Source of the DNA: Firmicutes bacterium HGW-Firmicutes-3
GTDB taxonomy: Bacteria > Bacillota > Clostridia > Lachnospirales > Vallitaleaceae
Reading direction: 5' to 3'
Length of the DNA: 34,651 nucleotides
NCBI GenBank assembly: GCA_002841435.1
Contig: PGZS01000020.1
Coordinates: 1 to 34,651, forward strand
A program made the position numbers and the translations under genes. Of this stretch, positions 8,069 to 15,866 are shown one piece after another; position 1 is the stretch's first letter, and every line of letters starts with the position of its first letter. The notes below the pieces were generated by a model. The model ran no database searches. It was not told the origin of the DNA and was given only the letters and a program-made list of their open reading frames with translations.

Positions 8069-8758
8069 CTAAAACTTGTTAAAACGGTAGCCAGCACCCC
8101 AAACAGTTTCTATTAATTTCGGTGAAGAAGGGTTTTTCTCAATTTTTTTCCGTATTTTTTGAATATAGACCGCCACTGTTGCGATGTCACCATACTCATC
8201 TTCACCCCATATACGATCAAAAAGAATGGTTTTACTATGAACAATGTCCGGATTTTTCATGAAGAATTGAAGCATGTCAAACTCTGTTGCCGTAAATGCC
8301 ACTTCCTTTCCTCCAATGATTACCTTTCTTGCTTCTTTATTTAATACGATGTTGTGAAACTCAAGGGTAACACCCTCCTCATTACTTTTTAAAAACCTTT
8401 CATAACGGGCCAACTGATTTTTGACTCTGGCAATTAACTCACTGGGGCTAAAAGGTTTTGTAATATAATCATCTGCACCTAGACCTAAACCTTTAATTTT
8501 ATCAATATCATCGTTTCTTGCAGACACGATAATCATCGGTATGCTGAGTTCATCCCGAATCATTGCACATATGTCAAACCCATTAATCGTAGGCAACATG
8601 ACATCAATAATAATTAAGTCGTATATTTTGGTTCTGGCTTCCTTAACACCTTCTAAACCGTCGGCCACGATCTTTGTTTCGTAGCCGTTCATTTCCAAAT
8701 AATCCTTTTCAAGACCTGCAATGTTTTTATCATCTTCAATAATTAATATCTTAGCCAT
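8069..8758 (-). CDS. OmpR/PhoB-family response regulator
   Basis: 229 aa. N-terminal receiver domain with acidic pocket E8-D9-D10, phospho-acceptor D52 in IIIDVMLP and the conserved lysine in YITKPFSP. The C-terminal winged-helix DNA-binding domain (about 130-229) ends with VWGAGYRF, the canonical OmpR-family close. Its ATG overlaps the end of the kinase gene by 8 nt, so the two are translationally coupled and surely partners. Targets are not evident from the sequence. It is a separate system from WalR further along; the best-matching named family cannot be assigned. Confidence 0.9.
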   Translation of the reverse strand: MAKILIIEDDKNIAGLEKDYLEMNGYETKIVADGLEGVKEARTKIYDLIIIDVMLPTINGFDICAMIRDELSIPMIIVSARNDDIDKIKGLGLGADDYITKPFSPSELIARVKNQLARYERFLKSNEEGVTLEFHNIVLNKEARKVIIGGKEVAFTATEFDMLQFFMKNPDIVHSKTILFDRIWGEDEYGDIATVAVYIQKIRKKIEKNPSSPKLIETVWGAGYRFNKF

Positions 8759-9968
8759 GTTTTACCTCCTTATGTTGATCTACTAAAGTGAAGTGAATGG
8801 TCGTTCCTGTCCCGGGTATACTCTCTGCCCATATCTTGCCGCCATGAGCCTCAACCAACTGTCTTGATATAGAAAGCCCCAGTCCTGTGCCACCCACATC
8901 CTTACTTCTGGAATCATCACCTCTGTAAAATACATCAAAAACCTGATGAATATGAGCCTCATCTATACCTATGCCATTGTCTGAAACACTTACTATAATA
9001 CCATGGACTTTACCTTCTAATGCCTTAACCTCTAGACGTAAGCTCAAATTCGGCTTGTCATTATATTTAACTGCGTTACCCATTAAGTTACTCACAATCC
9101 TATGGACCAATTTCGAATCGATCGCCATGACAAAATCTTCTTTCATGTCTATGTTGTAAATGACTTTTGCGCCCTGTTCTTCTAATTCGATTTTCTTTTC
9201 AACAAATATATCCGAAAAATAATCCTTAACGGATATGGTCTCAAAATGATATTCCATTTGATTAATATCCAACTTTGAAAAAAGAAAAAGATCATCAATG
9301 AGTTGGTTGGTATACTGTGCATTCTTATAAATAATATCCATATAAGTCTGCATTTTCTCTTCCGTATTGGCAACCCCTTCATTAATACCTTCTACATAGC
9401 CAAGAATAGAAGTGATTGGCGTTTTAAGGTCATGAGATATGCCTGCTATGAGTTCTTTACGGTTTTGCTCATATTTTTCTTTAACCGCCTGACCTTCTTT
9501 TAATTGCACACTCATTTTATTAAAGGAATGAAAAAGACCACTAATCATGGTAGGAACTGTATCATCAACTGTATAGCCATAATTACCGCCCGCCACTTCA
9601 TCTACTGCCTGCTGAAGATGTTCCAAAGGTCGTAAGATATTGTTACGCATCCTAAAAGAAAAAATCAAGGTGCTGACCTCTCGGATAAAAATAACCATAA
9701 AAATCCCTGACAATATTAATCTTGGGAAATTATACCTAGATAGATAAAAGAGTAAATAGAAAAAACCTGTGGTCACTAGTAAAAAAATGAATGGAAACAA
9801 TCTTAAAAATAAGAGATATTTTTTAAGCCTACGGCGCTGTTCCTCAGTTGTATTCGTACTGCTTCCATTGGTCCTAATAAAAGTTTTAATAAATATCTGA
9901 TTGGTTACAGGCATCTCCAACTTTTTTTTAACAGGTTGCTCTGTTTCATTTTTTTGTTTGTTAATCAC
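8751..9968 (-). CDS. Sensor histidine kinase with two close membrane helices
   Basis: 405 aa. A roughly 50-residue cytoplasmic N-terminus precedes two hydrophobic helices (about 51-75 and 82-104) joined by only a handful of residues, so there is hardly any extracellular sensor. Then come HAMP (about 105-160), HisKA with SHDLKTP, and the ATPase domain with N-box (NLMGNAVKYND), G1 (DNGIGI) and G2 (GGTGLGLSI). It autophosphorylates and passes phosphate to the adjacent regulator. Start is GTG at 9968 with GGAGGGAG upstream. The short loop resembles intramembrane-sensing kinases, often partnered with transporters, but no such transporter adjoins it. Confidence 0.9.
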   Translation of the reverse strand: MINKQKNETEQPVKKKLEMPVTNQIFIKTFIRTNGSSTNTTEEQRRRLKKYLLFLRLFPFIFLLVTTGFFYLLFYLSRYNFPRLILSGIFMVIFIREVSTLIFSFRMRNNILRPLEHLQQAVDEVAGGNYGYTVDDTVPTMISGLFHSFNKMSVQLKEGQAVKEKYEQNRKELIAGISHDLKTPITSILGYVEGINEGVANTEEKMQTYMDIIYKNAQYTNQLIDDLFLFSKLDINQMEYHFETISVKDYFSDIFVEKKIELEEQGAKVIYNIDMKEDFVMAIDSKLVHRIVSNLMGNAVKYNDKPNLSLRLEVKALEGKVHGIIVSVSDNGIGIDEAHIHQVFDVFYRGDDSRSKDVGGTGLGLSISRQLVEAHGGKIWAESIPGTGTTIHFTLVDQHKEVKHG

Positions 9969-10330
9969 AAAGCTACTCCCTCCATTTTAAGCCTATTTTT
10001 CTTATTTTAACACGTACTTCTTTATAAGTTCATAAAAAGTTATAAAAGCTTTATAAAAAATAAATATGTTGCGTTAGTAAACCAAAAAACCAAATCTCTA
10101 AATTAATCATCTAAATTATTGATAAATTATTGACAAACTGTCGATAATCTTTTACAATAAATCTATAAATTCATTTTCTAAACTCAAGGATGCGTCTAAG
10201 AGCAAGGAATTCAAGTATTTCCAGTCACTATGTGAAGTGGTTATCCATGACACAGCAGGGTTGGGTTTTCTTATACCTTTTTTACCCTATAATTTTACCA
10301 TACACCCAAGCTTTTGAAAGTAGGATATTT
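9969..10330. other. Divergent intergenic region between the kinase and aspA
   Basis: 362 bp. It contains an AT-rich stretch with TTATAA repeated at 10022, 10040 and 10051, the strong aspA promoter (10130-10158), and a leader of about 165 nt in which I recognise no riboswitch. An open frame from ATG 10190 reads into aspA but its residues do not resemble the family. Confidence 0.6.
10130..10158 (+). promoter_or_regulatory. Strong sigma-A promoter of the aspA-hydF-hydG operon
   Basis: A perfect TTGACA (10130-10135), a 17-bp spacer and TACAAT (10153-10158). The start point should be near 10165. No overlapping palindrome is evident, so expression may be constitutive or controlled in the long leader. 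Confidence 0.8.
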
Positions 10331-11731
10331 ATGGATTTTCGAACGGAAAAAGACCAGTTAGGTTCATTGTCTATTCATTCAGATGCCTACTATGGCATAC
10401 ATACCAAACGGGCGCTTCATAATTTTTCAGTTGCCAATCGACCTGTTCATATGGATTTGGTGCATAATCTGGTTCTAGTGAAAAAGGCCTGTGCCATGGC
10501 CAACAAACAAACCGGAGCACTTGATTCAGAGATTGCCACTCGTATTATAATGGCTTGTGACCTCATTATAGCAGGTGAATACGATGATTATTTGATAACC
10601 GATGCCTTACAAGGCGGTGCCGGTACCTCCACAAACATGAATGTCAATGAAGTCATCGCAAATGTAGCTCTTGAGCTATTGGGTCTTCCTAAAGGGGATT
10701 ACAAAAATATTCACCCCCTTGACCATGTAAATCTGTCCCAATCCACCAATGATGTATACCCTACCGCTTTAAGAATTACTGCCATCTATAAAATCAGAAT
10801 CCTAGCTGACCATTTGGCAGCCTTACAAGAAAGTCTACAAGAAAAAGAGCAACTTTTTTCTGATGTATTGAAACTAGGTCGCACCCAGCTTATGGATGCT
10901 TTACCTGTAACCCTTGGTCAGGAATTCGGCGCTTATGCAAAAGCTATATCAAGAGACCGTTGGCGCATCTATAAAGCTGAAGAAAGGCTTCGTGAAGTCG
11001 GCATCGGTGGTACAGCAGTTGGCACCGGCCTTAATGCAACCATGCCTTATATCTATTTGGTTACCGACCTACTCAAAGACTTAACCGGTCTTGGCATTGC
11101 TCGTAGTGATCTTCTCATGGATACGTACCAAAATATGGATGTCTTTGTTGAGGTCTCCGGTTTTCTAAAAGCCTGTGCCACCAATTTGATTAAAATAAGC
11201 AGCGACTTAAGATTGATGGCTTCCGGCCCCGCCGGCGGACTAGATGAGATTAGACTAGAGCCTCTTCAGGCCGGATCTTCTATTATGCCAGGCAAGGTCA
11301 ACCCCGTCATCTGTGAATCTGTCTTGCAAGCCGGTTTAAAGGTTATTGGAAACGATGCTGTTCTAACGCAGGCCGCTTATCTAGGTCAATTAGAGCTTAA
11401 TGCTTTTACACCCTTAATTGCCGATACCCTTCTTGAATCACTCGACTTGCTTATACGTAGCGTGGATTGTTTTGACCGGTTGTGCATTCAGACTTTAACC
11501 GCCAATACAGAAAATTGTAAAAGCCATCTGGAAAAGTCCACGGCACTTAGCGCAGCGTTGATCCATCACCTTGGTTATGAACAAACCGCAACCATTACAC
11601 TCGCAGCAAAAGAAGCAAATATGACCCTAAGATACTATCTTATAAAACACCAAGTGATGCCCGAAGCTACCGTTGATCTTATTTTAAACCCCAGGCAAGT
11701 GACCAAACCGGGTATCCCCGGCATATCCTAA
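10331..11731 (+). CDS. aspA: Aspartate ammonia-lyase (aspartase) in a hydrogenase-maturation operon
   Basis: 466 aa, close to the usual 468 of aspartase. Member of the fumarase/aspartase superfamily, converting aspartate to fumarate and ammonia. Landmarks are AGTSTNMNVNEVIAN, LSQSTNDVYPTA, GRTQLMDALPVTLGQEF and the superfamily signature GSSIMPGKVNP (315-325). The open frame extends 47 codons upstream to 10190, but MDFRTEKDQLG is the family-like N-terminus and AGGA lies before ATG 10331. Class II fumarase is the main alternative. It is 10 nt upstream of hydF and apparently co-transcribed, which suggests that it serves the maturation pathway, perhaps as an ammonia source; that role is inference. 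Confidence 0.86.
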   Translation: MDFRTEKDQLGSLSIHSDAYYGIHTKRALHNFSVANRPVHMDLVHNLVLVKKACAMANKQTGALDSEIATRIIMACDLIIAGEYDDYLITDALQGGAGTSTNMNVNEVIANVALELLGLPKGDYKNIHPLDHVNLSQSTNDVYPTALRITAIYKIRILADHLAALQESLQEKEQLFSDVLKLGRTQLMDALPVTLGQEFGAYAKAISRDRWRIYKAEERLREVGIGGTAVGTGLNATMPYIYLVTDLLKDLTGLGIARSDLLMDTYQNMDVFVEVSGFLKACATNLIKISSDLRLMASGPAGGLDEIRLEPLQAGSSIMPGKVNPVICESVLQAGLKVIGNDAVLTQAAYLGQLELNAFTPLIADTLLESLDLLIRSVDCFDRLCIQTLTANTENCKSHLEKSTALSAALIHHLGYEQTATITLAAKEANMTLRYYLIKHQVMPEATVDLILNPRQVTKPGIPGIS

Positions 11732-11741
11732 GGAGAGTTTT

Positions 11742-13010
11742 ATGAGCTTAAATCAAACCCCCCAATCCAACCGAACACATATTGCCTTTTTCGGACAAAC
11801 CAATGCCGGTAAATCCAGTCTGATTAATGCCGTTACCCAACAAGACATTGCTTTGGTCTCTGATGTAAGCGGCACCACCACGGATCCGGTTTATAAAGCT
11901 ATGGAGACCACCACGGATCCGGTTTATAAAGCTATGGAGCTTCTACCCCTTGGCCCTGTTATGCTAATAGACACCGCCGGACTCAACGACACCACCCAGC
12001 TTGGTGCTCTAAGAAAACAGAAAACTTTGGAGGTCTTAAACAAAACCGATCTCGCAGTTCTGGTAATCGATAGTCTTCATCCAAATCTTGACTTTGAAAT
12101 GAAGCTTGTCAAAACCATTCAAGAAAAAAAAGTGCCTCTAATCGGTGTCTTAAATAAATCTGATCTAAATGCTTTAGATGCCCATCAATTAGAATCTATG
12201 TCAAAAGATATGGGCATTTCCATCTATCCCGTTTCTAGTGTTACCAAAGAAGGTATAAAAGAGCTAAAAATAGCCATGAGCCTTGCCCTTCCCAGTGATG
12301 AAGATCAGTTCAAAATTGTTGGTGACCTCATTCACCCCGGTGACTTTGTTGTCTTGGTCACCCCTATTGATAAAGCTGCTCCAAAAGGACGTCTCATCTT
12401 ACCTCAGCAACAAACCATAAGAGATATTCTGGAAAGTGATGCCATAGCCATTGTTTGCAAAGAGCACGAACTGAGAGAGACCCTGAATCGACTTGGAACA
12501 AAACCCAAACTGATTATCACCGACTCACAAGCCTTTTTAAAGGTTGCAGCTGATACCCCAAAAGATATACCAATGACTTCTTTTTCCATACTCTTTGCCA
12601 GACATAAAGGCGACCTCATACAACTTGTTAAAGGAGCAAAGGCCATTGAAGCCTTAAAAGACGGTGACAAAGTGCTCATTTCAGAAGGCTGTACCCATCA
12701 TAGACAATCGGATGATATCGGTACCGTCAAGATTCCAAGATGGCTGAAACAACTCACCGGTAAGCATTTACACTTTGATTATGTCTCAGGCGTAAGCTTT
12801 ACAGATTCGGCAAAAGATTATGCCCTTATCATTCATTGTGGCGCCTGTATGCTTAATAAGAAAGCTATGGCCCACAGACTAGAGACTGTAGAACACCTTC
12901 AGGTACCAATTGTAAACTACGGCGTCATGATTGCCTATGTTCATGGCATTCTAGATAGAGCACTTGAACCCTTTCCACTGGCAAAAATGATCTGGGACGA
13001 GGTGAATTAA
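11742..13010 (+). CDS. hydF: [FeFe]-hydrogenase maturation GTPase HydF, with an internal 11-residue duplication
   Basis: 422 aa, about a dozen residues longer than typical. N-terminal GTPase domain: G1 GQTNAGKSS (18-26), switch I threonines, G3 DTAG, G4 NKSD. The C-terminal cluster-binding domain carries C-x-H (EGCTHH) and HCGAC, the Cys/His ligands of the [4Fe-4S] cluster. HydF is the scaffold on which the 2Fe subcluster made by HydE and HydG is assembled and delivered to apo-hydrogenase. Oddity: residues 45-55 (TTTDPVYKAME) are repeated exactly as 56-66, doubling part of switch I; the frame stays open. AAGGAGAG precedes the ATG. It sits between aspA and a TM1266-like gene. Confidence 0.92.
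   Translation: MSLNQTPQSNRTHIAFFGQTNAGKSSLINAVTQQDIALVSDVSGTTTDPVYKAMETTTDPVYKAMELLPLGPVMLIDTAGLNDTTQLGALRKQKTLEVLNKTDLAVLVIDSLHPNLDFEMKLVKTIQEKKVPLIGVLNKSDLNALDAHQLESMSKDMGISIYPVSSVTKEGIKELKIAMSLALPSDEDQFKIVGDLIHPGDFVVLVTPIDKAAPKGRLILPQQQTIRDILESDAIAIVCKEHELRETLNRLGTKPKLIITDSQAFLKVAADTPKDIPMTSFSILFARHKGDLIQLVKGAKAIEALKDGDKVLISEGCTHHRQSDDIGTVKIPRWLKQLTGKHLHFDYVSGVSFTDSAKDYALIIHCGACMLNKKAMAHRLETVEHLQVPIVNYGVMIAYVHGILDRALEPFPLAKMIWDEVN
11874..11939 (+). repeat. Exact 33-bp tandem duplication inside hydF
   Basis: Copies 11874-11906 and 11907-11939 are identical, 11 codons each, in frame. Exact identity suggests a very recent event or an assembly artefact. Confidence 0.95.
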
Positions 13011-13011
13011 T

Positions 13012-13272
13012 ATGATAGAAAATCGAATTGGTGTTGTGGGCGTTGTTATAGAAAAAGACGGCGATATCCATCGTATTAATCAAGTCTTGCATGACCACAA
13101 TCATATCATCGTAGGTCGAATGGGACTACCGAATATCAATCAGCGTGAGATTAGTATTATCTCTGTTGTTGTCGACGGCACCACCGACCAGATCGGAAGC
13201 TTAACCGGCCAACTCGGATCCCTAAGAGGGGTCAACGTCAAAAGCGCCTTATCAAAGAAAGACAATAAATAA
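13012..13272 (+). CDS. TM1266-like putative iron-only hydrogenase system regulator
   Basis: 86 aa with an ACT-like beta-alpha-beta pattern (RIGVVGVVIEKDGDIHRINQVLHDHNHIIVGRMGLP). Proteins of this small family accompany hyd maturation genes in many anaerobes and are named putative regulators of the iron-only hydrogenase system, related in fold to the NikR C-terminal domain; the biochemical role is unproven. It has no DNA-binding segment of its own. The ATG is one base after the hydF stop and its ribosome site (GAGGTG) lies in the end of hydF, so translation is coupled. Confidence 0.8.
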   Translation: MIENRIGVVGVVIEKDGDIHRINQVLHDHNHIIVGRMGLPNINQREISIISVVVDGTTDQIGSLTGQLGSLRGVNVKSALSKKDNK

Positions 13273-13292
13273 CTTAAAACGGAGGATTACTA

Positions 13293-14669
13293 ATGGAAAA
13301 TTTTATAGATGATCAAAAAATCTTAGCATTATTGGAGGCAGGCTATAAGTATAGCAAAGAAGACATTCGTACTATCATAGAAAAAGCAAAGACCTGTGTC
13401 GGTTTGTCTCTTGAAGATGTAGCGGCTCTCTTACAATTTGAGGATCAGGAACTGCTAGATGAGATGTTCGCTTGTGCCAACCATATAAAAAATACCATAT
13501 ATGGGGACCGTATCGTCATGTTTGCACCCTTATACATCTCCAACTATTGTGTCAATGGCTGTACCTATTGTGGCTATAAGCAAAGCAATACCATAGCAAG
13601 GCGCAAACTTACCGATCAGGAAATCGCAAGTGAAGCCTTAAAAATCGAAGCTATGGGTCACAAACGTATCGCACTTGAAGCCGGAGAAGATCCTATCAAC
13701 TGTGATATAGACTATGTACTGCATGCTATGAATGTCATCTATAAGACCAAAAGTGACAATGGCGCTATAAGACGTATCAATGTCAACGTAGCAGCAACAA
13801 CCGTTGAAAACTACAAGCGACTCAAGGCTGCCGATATCGGTACCTATATCCTTTTCCAAGAGACTTATCACCAACCCACCTATAAGCTATACCATCCAAA
13901 AGGACCAAAATCCAACTACGAATATCACCTGACTGCTATGGATCGTGCTATGGAAGGTGGTATTGATGATGTGGGTATCGGTGCACTTTTTGGTTTATAT
14001 GATTATAAATATGAACTCTTAGGGATGATGATGCACAAGGAACACCTTGAGGAAACTTTCGGTGTCGGCCCTCATACCATGTCTGTTCCACGAATTAAAA
14101 AAGCTATGGATGTTGCTGTTGAAACCTATCCATATGCTGTTGATGATGAAGCATTCAAACGTTTGGTTGCCATTATCAGACTGGCTGTTCCCTATACCGG
14201 CATCATACTCTCGACACGGGAAGAAGCCAGCTTTAGAGAAGAAGTCATCCATATCGGCGTTTCTCAAATCAGTGCCGGTTCCAAAACCGATGTAGGCGGC
14301 TATACCGATGAAGAAAAAATGGCCAGTCAGTTCCAACTCGCCGATGAACGTCCTCAGCATGAGATCATCCAGTCTTTGCTGGAAAAAGGTTTCTTACCAA
14401 GTTACTGTACCGCTTGCTACCGTGCCGGCAGAACCGGAGATCGATTCATGCAGGTTGCAAAAAGCGGTCAGATTCATAATCTATGCCAGCCAAATGCACT
14501 ACTCACCTTAAAAGAATATTTAGAAGATTATGCAGATGAGGATCTGAAGGCACTTGGTGAAGCGACCATAAAAATCCACATAGATCGTATTCCCAGCGAG
14601 AAGATGAAGCAAACAACAATCAAACGTCTAGAAGCCATAGAAAAAGGTGAACGAGACCTTTTCTTCTAA
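13293..14669 (+). CDS. hydG: [FeFe]-hydrogenase H-cluster radical SAM maturase HydG (tyrosine lyase)
   Basis: 458 aa, normal length. The radical SAM cluster motif is C86-x3-C90-x2-C93 (NYCVNGCTYC). A second cluster site near the C-terminus has the HydG pattern C-x2-C-x22-C (YCTAC ... NLC). HydG cleaves tyrosine to p-cresol and dehydroglycine and supplies the CO and cyanide ligands of the H-cluster as an Fe(CO)2(CN) synthon. GGAGG lies 7 nt before the ATG. It ends the operon; the stop is only 4 nt from the stop of the converging Crp/Fnr gene. The thiazole synthase ThiH is the nearest relative, but the second cluster motif and context fix HydG. Confidence 0.95.
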   Translation: MENFIDDQKILALLEAGYKYSKEDIRTIIEKAKTCVGLSLEDVAALLQFEDQELLDEMFACANHIKNTIYGDRIVMFAPLYISNYCVNGCTYCGYKQSNTIARRKLTDQEIASEALKIEAMGHKRIALEAGEDPINCDIDYVLHAMNVIYKTKSDNGAIRRINVNVAATTVENYKRLKAADIGTYILFQETYHQPTYKLYHPKGPKSNYEYHLTAMDRAMEGGIDDVGIGALFGLYDYKYELLGMMMHKEHLEETFGVGPHTMSVPRIKKAMDVAVETYPYAVDDEAFKRLVAIIRLAVPYTGIILSTREEASFREEVIHIGVSQISAGSKTDVGGYTDEEKMASQFQLADERPQHEIIQSLLEKGFLPSYCTACYRAGRTGDRFMQVAKSGQIHNLCQPNALLTLKEYLEDYADEDLKALGEATIKIHIDRIPSEKMKQTTIKRLEAIEKGERDLFF

Positions 14670-14673
14670 GGTT

Positions 14674-15363
14674 TTATGTTTTGAAAAGACAATCTTCCAA
14701 AGCTTGAAGATCTAATATCTTAACCGTATTTTGATAAAAATCAATAATCCCTTCCGTCTTCATTTTCCCCATGGTTCTGGACAAGGAGGGTCTTGGCACA
14801 TTCAAATAGCCTGCCAACTCCTTCCGACTAAGGGGTATGTTAAAAGTCATCTGTTTTCTGGCTTTATACTCTTCCAAGATGTAGCTGGCTACTTTTTCCT
14901 CAATCGTTTTAAAGGACAATATGGATGTTTTTTTATTCAACATAACTACTTTGTTAGAAATAACGGACACAAAGTTTTTGAGAATGGCTTCGCATCCTTC
15001 CATTAATTGTAAAATGTCTTGCCTATGAATATACATTACCTCTGTTTTAATTGTCGTGATAATGGTGGCGGGATACTTGGAAACATTGGAAAAAACAATG
15101 ACTTCTCCGAAGATATGGCCACTTTCCAAGTAAGTCAGCGTCATATAGTGACCGGCCGGAAACTCTTTTCGTAATTCAAGGTTCCCTGATAGAACAATCC
15201 CAATCCGGTTGCAATCATCCCCCTCCCTGGCAATGACTTCACTCTTGTCATAGGTTTTAACCAGATAATTCATTTTGTTTATATTGAGTAAAATACAATC
15301 GGGCGTCATGGTTTTAAAGAGGCTAACCCCACTTAGAACCTCAGTAATCTGTTCTTTTTTCAT
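14674..15363 (-). CDS. Crp/Fnr-family transcriptional regulator
   Basis: 229 aa from the chosen start. Cyclic-nucleotide-binding-type beta barrel (about 10-125, with GIVLSGNLELRKEF and YLESGHIFGE), a long dimer helix, then a Crp-type helix-turn-helix (LSRKELAGYLNVPRPSLSRTM). No Fnr-type N-terminal cysteine cluster is evident, so an Fe-S O2 sensor is not supported; a haem or other effector is possible. An open frame extends upstream to 15462, but AAAGG 7 nt before ATG 15363 and the family-like N-terminus decide the start. It is divergent from a bacteriohemerythrin gene, which suggests control of the O2 or NO response, a context argument only. Confidence 0.85.
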   Translation of the reverse strand: MKKEQITEVLSGVSLFKTMTPDCILLNINKMNYLVKTYDKSEVIAREGDDCNRIGIVLSGNLELRKEFPAGHYMTLTYLESGHIFGEVIVFSNVSKYPATIITTIKTEVMYIHRQDILQLMEGCEAILKNFVSVISNKVVMLNKKTSILSFKTIEEKVASYILEEYKARKQMTFNIPLSRKELAGYLNVPRPSLSRTMGKMKTEGIIDFYQNTVKILDLQALEDCLFKT

Positions 15364-15394
15364 CGTATTACCTTTCATTTTTGAATTTAAAATC

Positions 15395-15444
15395 ATTATA
15401 ACATAGGAAATAGTAGGTACAAAACACTTAAAAAATGATATAAT
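15395..15444. promoter_or_regulatory. Overlapping divergent promoters of the Crp/Fnr and hemerythrin genes
   Basis: Minus strand: TTGTAC (15417-15422), 16 bp, TATAAT (15395-15400) for the regulator. Plus strand: TATAAT (15439-15444) for the hemerythrin gene, with no good -35, as expected of an activator-dependent promoter. The two overlap within 50 bp, so one bound regulator could affect both. No clear Crp/Fnr palindrome was found. Confidence 0.5.
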
Positions 15445-15476
15445 ATAGGGACTATACAACATGAAAGGATGATATT

Positions 15477-15866
15477 ATGCTGAATTATACTTGGTCAATG
15501 GATTATAGCGTACACAACCTTGTTTTGGACGACCACCACAAAAATTTGTTAAAACTTTTTAATGATGCCTATAACTTGATTGTCTCCAAAGCGCCTGTTG
15601 AAAATACCATCAAACTCCTCAGTGAACTTAAGGTCTATTCTATATTCCATTTTACTGAAGAAGAAAAGCTTATGAGAGCAGCCAATTACCCAGGCTATGA
15701 AGAACATGTCATAGAACATAAAAAATTCATAGAAGACGTAACCAAGTTCAAAGATGCTATATCCGAACAAACTGCGGAGCTCAATGAAGAAATATTCCTT
15801 TTTCTAAGTGATTGGCTCATTCATCATATACAAAAAACAGACCGCAAATATATTGACTTCCTTTAA
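15477..15866 (+). CDS. Bacteriohemerythrin (non-haem di-iron O2-binding protein)
   Basis: 129 aa, single-domain length. All seven expected iron ligands can be seen: H21 (DDHHK), H58 and E62 (HFTEEEKLM), H77 and H81 (YEEHVIEHKKF), H117 and D122 (WLIHHIQKTDRKY). The protein should form a four-helix bundle with an oxo-bridged di-iron site that binds O2, acting as a sensor, store or scavenger in an anaerobe. Start ATG 15477 has AAAGGATG upstream. It is divergent from a Crp/Fnr regulator, and its stop overlaps the stop of the GntR gene tail to tail within TTAA (15863-15866). Confidence 0.92.
   Translation: MLNYTWSMDYSVHNLVLDDHHKNLLKLFNDAYNLIVSKAPVENTIKLLSELKVYSIFHFTEEEKLMRAANYPGYEEHVIEHKKFIEDVTKFKDAISEQTAELNEEIFLFLSDWLIHHIQKTDRKYIDFL

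Noticed and set aside
10190-10330. 47-codon N-terminal extension of aspartase in an open frame
   Set aside because: The residues do not resemble aspartase, the family N-terminus begins at ATG 10331, and the total length from there matches the family.
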